6,465 nucleotides of DNA from Chthoniobacter sp. (GTDB lineage Bacteria; Verrucomicrobiota; Verrucomicrobiia; Chthoniobacterales; Chthoniobacteraceae): assembly GCA_025352865.1 (NCBI GenBank), contig JANXSB010000322.1:1-6465 (forward strand). Reading direction: 5' to 3'. Positions 1 to 4,113 of the stretch are shown piece by piece (within the stretch, counting starts at the first letter, position 1; the number at the start of each line of letters is the position of its first letter). The notes under the pieces are model-generated. The model made no database searches. It worked only from the letters and a program-made list of their open reading frames with translations, and had not been told where the DNA came from. A program made the position numbers and the translations under genes.

Positions 1-2420
1 GCGGCGGCATCCGGCGGCGCCCAGGTGACCTCCGGGCGGATGAGAACCACGAGTTCGTTGCGGATTTTCTCTTTGCTCGTGGTACTGAAAAGCGGGCCGA
101 TGAGCGGGAGGCTGCCGAGGATGGGGATGCCGGCCTTGGCGCGGTTGACGCTGGTTTTGATGAGTCCGCCGAGAATGAGCGTGGCTTGGTTGGGAACGGT
201 GACGGATGTTTTGATGAACCGTGTGGAGAGGTTGGGTATGTCGTTATTGTCGATCCGGGTGGTGCCAGAAACTTCGCGGTTGCTCTGGAAAATTTCGAGT
301 GAGACTTCCTTGTCGGAATTGATGAGCGGTTGAATCTCAAGTTGCAGCGTGGCCTCTTTGTAGCCGACGCTGGAATTAGTCACTAGCCCATTGGAACCGG
401 CTTGCACCGAGTTGATGGAACTTTGGATATTCTGAGGGACAGGAATTTCCTGCCCGGAGGAAATAACGGCTTTTTTGTTATTACGAGTAAAAATGCTGGG
501 GCGGTTGATAACGTGAAAACGCCCTGTGTTCTCGAGCGCGGTGACGACGGCGTTAAGCGAATTGCCCGCGGTCAAAAAGCCGGTGAGGCCCGAGCCGCCG
601 GCGGCGGCGATTTGTTGAACTTTGTCCTGGTTGAGCAGGTTGTTGGGGTTGAGTGCGGGCGTGTTGCTACTGCCAAAGCTGGCGAGGCTGCTGGCGGTGG
701 TGCCAGTGGTCGTGGTTCCCGTGGTCGTCCCAGTGGTGGTGCCGGTGCCGGTGCCGGTCTGCGTTGTACCGGTAGTGCCGGTAGTAACTGTGACAGGACT
801 GAGGCCGAGGCCGGCGTTGCGCAGGATGTAATCGACTCCGAACTGTTCCTTGTTGCTGATGTTCAACTCGCCAATGACGGCGTGGATCATCACTTGTGGG
901 ATGCGCTTGTCGAGTTGGTCCAGCAATTTGATCACCTTGGCCTGCACGTCGGCATTACCGATGATGATGATCGCGTTGGCGTTGTTGTCCGCGATGAGTT
1001 TGGTCGTGCCAACGATCCGCGCGTCGGGCTTGGTGGGCACATCTTCGACCTGCAACTGCTCCGAAAGTGTGGCGCTGCCTCCGCCGCCAAAAGTGACGTT
1101 ATTGTTGCTGCCGCTGCCGCCAAATGCGCTGCCCGCACCGCCACTTCGTCCCGAGGTGTTGGTCTGACCCTGACGCCCCCCCGTAGCTCCCGTGCCGCCG
1201 CCTTCCTCTTTCATGCCTGGCTCGGTAATCGCCTTGACCACGACATCGAGCACGTCGCTGGCCGAGATGAATTTTAGCGGGCGAGTAACCGGCTCGCCAA
1301 ACTTCACGCTCGTGTCGAATTCGTGGATCAGCTTGGTGATGAACACGAGGCCCTTCTTCCGCGCGATGACGTGGATGCGGTTCGTCCGCACATCGGCGGT
1401 GAGCTTGATCTTGCCGACCACGATCGCGTCCTCCGACAGCCCGCTGCTGCGGATCTCCACGGAATCCGGCGAGGTGGCCACGGCGGTGGTGCCGCCGGGG
1501 AGCGGCGTGCCGTCGGGCGTGGTGGTCATGGGGCGCGGCACCTGCACGGGGCGCGGTGCGCCGGGCGCGGTCCCGCCGGGCGTCGAGTCCTTTTGAAAAA
1601 TAGAGGTCAGCTTTTCCAGCACGTCCTTGGCGTCGGCGCGTTCGAGGGTGATGAACTCGCTGAAGACCTCCGCGGGCGGCACGTCGATCTCGCGGATGAT
1701 CCGCAGCAGCCCGCGGATGACGGCGGTGTTTTCCGTGATGAGGATGGACTGCGATTTCGGGAGCGCGGTGAGATTCGTGTACTGCCCCTGCGATTGCACC
1801 ACGTAGGTGCCGAGCAGTTGCGCCAGCTCGGTCGGGTCGGCAAAGTCGAGCTTCTTGATGAAGGTGATGACCTTCTCGCCCTCGGGGATTTGCAGTTCGT
1901 CGGAGATGATCGGGATCGCGGCGCTGCGCGGGTTTTTGCCGACGCCGATGACTTTCACGATGTCGCTGTGCTCGACGGGGACGAGGGTGATGCCGTTGAG
2001 CAGCAGGCTGATCTCGATGATGCGGATGGCCTCTTCCTTCGGCACTTCGCCTGCCACGGCGATGGTGATCGGCGTCGGCCCGGCCACCTGGTTGTCATAG
2101 ACGAGCCGCTTTTTCGTCAGCCGCTCGTAGAAATCGAGCACGCCTTTGAGTTCCGTGAGCTGGAGCCGCACGAGGTCGCCATTGGCGGCGGGCGGCGGCA
2201 CCGCTGCGGGGATGGGCACGGGCACCGGCACCGGCACCGGCACCGGAGCGGGCACGACCGGAGCGGGCACGACCGGAGCGGGCACCACGGGGAGCGGGGG
2301 AGCCGGAGCGGGTGTCACCACCGGCGCGGGCGCGGCGGCGGGCACCGGTGGCAGGGGCGGGTTTTGCGCCAGGGCAGCGGTGGCGACGGCGAGAAAGAGA
2401 GCCGGGGTAGAGCGAAACAC
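1..2420 (-). CDS. gspD: Type II secretion system secretin GspD (3' end cut by window edge)
   Basis: Outer-membrane secretin: a multimeric channel through which the type II secretion system releases folded periplasmic proteins. I translated the minus strand by hand; the frame is open for 806 codons from GTG 2420 to the window edge. Residues 1-18 form a signal peptide (MFRSTPALFLAVATAALA, cut before Q19). Residues 20-79 are a Pro/Val/Ala-rich linker. An N0 domain (about 82-158, FYERLTKKRLVYDNQV) is followed by N1 (about 183-248), N2 (about 250-370, with a Pro/Thr/Gly-rich insert) and N3 (about 373-505, with a long Gly/Ser/Asn-rich loop). The secretin domain starts near 507 (IPQVMIHAVIGEL) and includes VVTALENTGRFHVINRPSIF, SGQEIPVPQ and GYKEATLQLEIQPLI. 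The hallmark ending is VPNQATLILGGLI, GIPILGSLPLIGPLFST and NELVVLIRPEV. An in-frame TGA at 2427-2429 and the signal peptide make GTG 2420 the likely start. No Shine-Dalgarno is obvious. Only a short C-terminal tail is missing. The domain order fits GspD better than PilQ or a type III secretin. Confidence 0.95.
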   Translation of the reverse strand, partial: MFRSTPALFLAVATAALAQNPPLPPVPAAAPAPVVTPAPAPPLPVVPAPVVPAPVVPAPVPVPVPVPVPIPAAVPPPAANGDLVRLQLTELKGVLDFYERLTKKRLVYDNQVAGPTPITIAVAGEVPKEEAIRIIEISLLLNGITLVPVEHSDIVKVIGVGKNPRSAAIPIISDELQIPEGEKVITFIKKLDFADPTELAQLLGTYVVQSQGQYTNLTALPKSQSILITENTAVIRGLLRIIREIDVPPAEVFSEFITLERADAKDVLEKLTSIFQKDSTPGGTAPGAPRPVQVPRPMTTTPDGTPLPGGTTAVATSPDSVEIRSSGLSEDAIVVGKIKLTADVRTNRIHVIARKKGLVFITKLIHEFDTSVKFGEPVTRPLKFISASDVLDVVVKAITEPGMKEEGGGTGATGGRQGQTNTSGRSGGAGSAFGGSGSNNNVTFGGGGSATLSEQLQVEDVPTKPDARIVGTTKLIADNNANAIIIIGNADVQAKVIKLLDQLDKRIPQVMIHAVIGELNISNKEQFGVDYILRNAGLGLSPVTVTTGTTGTTQTGTGTGTTTGTTTGTTTTGTTASSLASFGSSNTPALNPNNLLNQDKVQQIAAAGGSGLTGFLTAGNSLNAVVTALENTGRFHVINRPSIFTRNNKKAVISSGQEIPVPQNIQSSINSVQAGSNGLVTNSSVGYKEATLQLEIQPLINSDKEVSLEIFQSNREVSGTTRIDNNDIPNLSTRFIKTSVTVPNQATLILGGLIKTSVNRAKAGIPILGSLPLIGPLFSTTSKEKIRNELVVLIRPEVTWAPPDAA
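693..791 (-). repeat. Thr/Gly low-complexity insertion coded inside the GspD secretin domain
   Basis: GspD residues about 544-576 are almost only Thr and Gly (TGTTGTTQTGTGTGTTTG and so on), ending in ASS. The segment lies after IPQVMIHAVIGEL and FGVDYILRN and before the VVTALENTGRFHVINRPSIF segment. It therefore falls where secretins have variable loops near the gate region. The DNA is built from ACC/ACG/ACT and GGC/GGA/GGG codons and is an imperfect 3-6 bp repeat. It is in frame and does not break the domain. Confidence 0.8.
2215..2289 (-). repeat. In-frame 6-bp and 15-bp short tandem repeats encoding the GspD Pro/Val linker
   Basis: On the plus strand GGCACC is repeated four times at 2221-2244, flanked by the near-copy GGGCAC. 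The 15-bp unit GGAGCGGGCACGACC follows twice (2245-2259, 2260-2274), with a third imperfect copy at 2275-2289. On the coding strand these give (PV)n and the pentapeptide VVPAP. Both unit lengths are multiples of three, so copy-number change would lengthen or shorten the linker without shifting frame. Confidence 0.85.
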
Positions 2421-2426
2421 GGGGGT

Positions 2427-2519
2427 TCAGTAGCAGCGTGCGCAGGCGCGGTCAACCGTGGCCGTGGGTGCGGGCGGCTTTGCCGCAGCCCGCGGCAATC
2501 CGGTCATCACCGGATTCAT
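2427..2519 (-). CDS. Possible 30-codon leader ORF upstream of gspD
   Basis: On the minus strand an ATG at 2517-2519 opens a 30-codon frame (MNPVMTGLPRAAAKPPAPTA, then TVDRACARCY) ending at TGA 2427-2429, six bases before the gspD GTG and in the same frame. AAGGA (minus strand, 2530-2534) stands ten bases before this ATG and is the only Shine-Dalgarno-like site near gspD, whose own GTG has none visible. The peptide resembles no family I know. If translated, it could couple translation into gspD by termination and restart. It could equally be chance in a GC-rich region, so confidence is low. Confidence 0.25.
   Translation of the reverse strand: MNPVMTGLPRAAAKPPAPTATVDRACARCY
2474..2496 (-). 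promoter_or_regulatory. Three alternating complementary 5-mers (mutually exclusive hairpins) in the gspD leader
   Basis: Reading the minus strand, GCCGC (2496-2492), GCGGC (2486-2482) and GCCGC (2478-2474) follow each other. The middle block can pair with either neighbour but not both, as in attenuators. All three lie inside the possible leader ORF. The stems are short and the region is very GC-rich, so chance is a real alternative. There is no U-run that would make one form a terminator. Confidence 0.25.
2497..2516. promoter_or_regulatory. Perfect inverted repeat in the gspD leader
   Basis: AATCCGGT (2497-2504), a four-base loop CATC, and ACCGGATT (2509-2516) form a perfect 8-bp stem. On the gspD-sense transcript the hairpin begins directly after the leader ATG at 2517-2519, so it could affect initiation there. 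It could also be a protein-binding palindrome. No function can be assigned from the sequence. Confidence 0.45.
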
Positions 2520-2695
2520 GGCGGGAAATTCCTTATTGACCCCGCCCTGCGCGAGTGAAACAAACGCTTCCGTCTTGTGAAGCCGCCCCGGAACAAACGT
2601 CAGGAAATGGGAACCCGCACTGCGCGCCAGGCGCCGGAGCGTGGGAGCGACTATTCACAGACGGCAGCGGGTGGCGAAAAGCCGGGCCAAAAGGC

Positions 2696-2719
2696 GGGTT
2701 GGGTGCGGGGATTGGCGGG
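2696..2719 (+). other. G-quadruplex motif
   Basis: On the plus strand GGG-TT-GGG-TGC-GGGG-ATTGGC-GGG satisfies the canonical pattern of four runs of at least three G with loops of 1-7 bases (here 2, 3 and 6). More G-runs follow at 2727-2730 and 2733-2735. It is 61 bases upstream of the hairpin array. Folding is a prediction from pattern only. Confidence 0.55.
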
Positions 2720-2780
2720 TTTTGGCGGGGCCGGGATGCGGCGGAAGCGGACAAATATCTCCCGGACGCAGACCCTGGAG

Positions 2781-2990
2781 CCATTTCCGCGGACGCGGAA
2801 ATGGCAGATGGGGACGCGGGAATCATTTCTGGGGACGCAGAAATGGCGGATGGGGACGCGGGAATCATTTCTGGGGGCGCAGAAATGGCGGATGGGGACG
2901 CAGGAATCATTTCTGGGGGCGCAGAAATGGCGGATGGGGACGCGGGAATCATTTCTGGGGACGCAGAAATGGCGGATGGGGACGCGGGAA
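2781..2990. repeat. Five 42-bp tandem units, each with an internal hairpin
   Basis: Units run 2781-2822, 2823-2864, 2865-2906, 2907-2948 and 2949-2990, exactly 210 bp. Units 2 and 5 are identical. Units 3 and 4 change GGGGACG to GGGGGCG, and unit 3 also has GCAGG for GCGGG. Each unit begins with an inverted repeat: CATTTCTG, a six-base loop, CAGAAATG (for example 2824-2831 with 2838-2845). A constant part CGGATGGGGACGCGGGAA follows. Unit 1 is the divergent one, with a longer stem of CCATTTCCGC (2781-2790), loop GGAC, and GCGGAAATGG (2795-2804). The stem position that is T-A in units 2-5 is C-G in unit 1, so pairing is kept. There are no spacers, so this is not a CRISPR array. If translated it would give 14-residue repeats in several frames, but no frame looks like a real protein. 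Confidence 0.9.
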
Positions 2991-3048
2991 ACGCGCCGTT
3001 GGGCGGCTTTTACTCTGATGGCTCCCGTTTTCACCCTGTCCGTGACCG

Positions 3049-3120
3049 TTTCGCCCCTCTCGTTCCCAAAGTTAGCGCAGCGCTTTGGGCACGCCGCACC
3101 CGCCTTGCAACTCCGTTGCC
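3049..3120 (+). repeat. Two-hairpin palindromic element (REP-like), copy 1
   Basis: A CCTCT lead-in is followed by the 33-bp core at 3061-3093. The core has arms CGTTCCCAAAG and CTTTGGGCACG around TTAGCGCAGCG; one base in the right arm (C at 3090) breaks perfect pairing. After a 13-base spacer comes a second hairpin, GCAAC-TCC-GTTGC (3107-3119). In the other two copies this second stem is GAAAC/GTTTC, so both sides changed together. It forms an inverted pair with copy 2. Confidence 0.85.
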
Positions 3121-3174
3121 CGTCGGCCAGCGCACCCGCCCCTGCGGCACCGCGACCCGTGGCGCTGATCCTCT

Positions 3175-3244
3175 GGAAACAGAGTTTCAAGACCCGCCCG
3201 CGTTCCCAAAGCGCTGCGCTAACTTTGGGAACGAGAGGGAAAAC
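3175..3244 (-). repeat. Two-hairpin palindromic element (REP-like), copy 2, inverted
   Basis: On the minus strand this reads GTTTTCCCTCT, then the 33-bp core (3233 to 3201) with perfect 11-bp arms CGTTCCCAAAG and CTTTGGGAACG, a 12-base spacer, and the second hairpin GAAAC-TCT-GTTTC (3188 to 3176). The core is identical to copy 3. It faces copy 1 across 54 bases, and that spacer itself has complementary CAGCGC (3128-3133) and GCGCTG (3162-3167). Positions 3049-3244 therefore form one large imperfect palindrome, the layout of a REPIN (two inverted REP units). Confidence 0.85.
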
Positions 3245-3315
3245 AACACTTTTCACTTGTCCGCCAACCCCCTTTCCGCTCCCCCCGCCCGGCGTGCCCC
3301 CCCCCTTCAATAGCA

Positions 3316-3351
3316 CTTCATTACTGAAGCCTACTTCTATTCTAGTTAGGC
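3316..3351. other. Small overlapping hairpins and a GTTAGGC site at the low-GC boundary
   Basis: CTTCA (3316-3320) pairs with TGAAG (3325-3329), and GCCTA (3329-3333) pairs with TAGGC (3347-3351). The sequence ends in GTTAGGC (3345-3351), which fits the integron core-site consensus GTTRRRY, 35 bases before the orphan gene start. No full attC partner site was found, so this may be only local upstream structure. Confidence 0.2.
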
Positions 3352-3386
3352 GTTGCTACGCACCCAAAGAAACCGAAGTTCACCAA

Positions 3387-3986
3387 ATGAAATACTCGCA
3401 CCTCTTTGCCTGCACCGCCGCGCTGTTTGCATTTTCTGTCCTACGCTCTCTCGTCCATGCGAACCCTCCGCAATACACCGTCACCGACCTCGGCACCATC
3501 GTTATGGCCACAGATACTAAGACAATCTTCAATAAAGAAGTGCAGGAAGGACTAACCGTCATACTCGATAGAAGTGAAGACGGTGATCGCATTGACTATT
3601 CTCTTAAACTGCGTCGAGCAGGAGAGGAGACATCACGGGAGATTTGGAGTAAACCTTCGTTGGTCAAAGTTGAGGATAACGTGAAGGTTTACGACTGCAT
3701 AACCCACGAAGGTGTACTGTATGTTGTTTATTCTGTATCTTCGAAATTCTTTGTTGATGAACTACAATTAAAGGACAGGTTTAACGCCCCCGTATTGAAG
3801 TATTCACTTAGTGATTTTTCTACTCCTAGATTGTACGGGACGGATAAGCTTATCTTCAAGATAGAAAAGCGGGGATTATTGTTAGTGCGCAAATTGCAAC
3901 GCGGTGGTCTTACTGAGTGGGTGCATGAGAAGAGTGATGGCGGTGAAACACGTTGGAATCAGGTGAAGGGGTTCTCAAGCAAGTAA
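3387..3986 (+). CDS. Secreted orphan protein of unknown function, 199 residues, low GC
   Basis: I do not recognise the family. The start at ATG 3387 is chosen because it opens directly into a signal peptide: MKYSH, a hydrophobic stretch LFACTAALFAFSVL, then RSLVHA with cleavage after A25. The frame stays open far upstream, but that part is repeat DNA. The mature ~174 residues begin NPPQYTVTDLGT. YTVTDLGT resembles the opening of HAF-repeat extracellular proteins, but the GG...GIN..GQVVG pattern that should follow is absent. The rest alternates charged and hydrophobic residues, suggesting beta strands, with one Cys in the mature part and no membrane segment after the signal. Hand counts of several lines give roughly 30-50% GC, against about 65-70% in the flanking genes, so recent acquisition is likely. 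The Shine-Dalgarno is weak or absent. It probably works in the periplasm, at the surface or outside the cell. Confidence 0.75.
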   Translation: MKYSHLFACTAALFAFSVLRSLVHANPPQYTVTDLGTIVMATDTKTIFNKEVQEGLTVILDRSEDGDRIDYSLKLRRAGEETSREIWSKPSLVKVEDNVKVYDCITHEGVLYVVYSVSSKFFVDELQLKDRFNAPVLKYSLSDFSTPRLYGTDKLIFKIEKRGLLLVRKLQRGGLTEWVHEKSDGGETRWNQVKGFSSK

Positions 3987-4010
3987 GCACCTTAACAAGA
4001 CCGGTTGGTG

Positions 4011-4080
4011 GTTTTCCTCTCGTTCCCAAAGTTAGCGCAGCGCTTTGGGAACGCATGACTCGCCTTGAAACTCCGTTTCC
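4011..4080 (+). repeat. Two-hairpin palindromic element (REP-like), copy 3, between convergent genes
   Basis: The sequence GTTTTCCTCT is followed by the 33-bp core (4021-4053) with perfect 11-bp arms CGTTCCCAAAG and CTTTGGGAACG, a 13-base spacer, and GAAAC-TCC-GTTTC (4067-4079). It begins 25 bases after the orphan gene stop and ends 34 bases before the end of the WD40 gene. The position suits an mRNA 3'-end stabiliser or terminator for either convergent transcript. There is no U-run after the stem on either strand, so a classical intrinsic terminator is not supported. Confidence 0.85.
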
Positions 4081-4113
4081 CCCCCTGGCCCTGCGCCCTG
4101 CGCGCCGCCGGGG

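Larger units (their letters stand above)
2421..3386. other. Divergent intergenic region, repeat-rich, no convincing main gene
   Basis: This stretch separates gspD (leftward) from the orphan gene (rightward). Apart from the possible gspD leader ORF it contains long open frames on both strands. These arise because the 42-bp array is a multiple of three and carries no stop in several frames, and because GC-rich DNA lacks stops. They have no signal peptide, domain or plausible start. Positions 2560-2690 hold nothing I recognise. The rest holds the leader structures, the G-rich tract, the tandem hairpin array and an inverted pair of palindromic elements. Positions 3245-3315 hold a C-rich stretch with a run of nine C (3297-3305), after which GC content falls sharply. 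No sigma-70-like promoter could be assigned with confidence to either gene. Confidence 0.7.

Noticed and set aside
402..1277. Plus-strand open frame (291 codons) opposite the GspD secretin domain
   Set aside because: Shadow of the conserved secretin coding strand; low-complexity Gly/Ala/Arg stretches and no recognisable motif.
2421..2460. Sigma-70 promoter for gspD with TTGACC (minus strand, near 2450) as -35
   Set aside because: At 17 bases spacing the -10 candidate TACTGA matches TATAAT at only two positions, and it would lie almost on the start codon.
1323..2558. Long plus-strand open frame (411 codons) antisense to gspD
   Set aside because: Composition is Arg/His/Asp/Gly-rich with runs of HRHRHR from the GGCACC repeat. 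It lies opposite a secretin with clear domains and has no domain or signal of its own.
2533..2952. Minus-strand repeat frame (MIPASPSAISAPPE repeated)
   Set aside because: Same cause as the plus-strand repeat frames: a stop-free 42-bp unit. No supporting features.
2781..2990. CRISPR array
   Set aside because: Units are contiguous 42-bp copies with no unique spacers, and no cas gene is present.
2555..3313. Plus-strand frame with 14-residue repeats (AEMADGDAGIISGD) as a possible repeat protein
   Set aside because: The 42-bp unit lacks stops in several frames on both strands, so long frames arise automatically. The frame also reads through both palindromic elements and shows no domain, signal peptide or convincing start. 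Kept only as a remote possibility.
2577..3386. N-terminal extension of the orphan gene to an upstream ATG (469-residue version)
   Set aside because: The extension would translate the hairpin array and both inverted elements, and would bury an intact signal peptide that starts at 3387.
4011..4080. Intrinsic bidirectional terminator
   Set aside because: The 11-bp stem is strong, but no U-run follows it on either strand; it is better described as a palindromic repeat that may still affect 3' ends.
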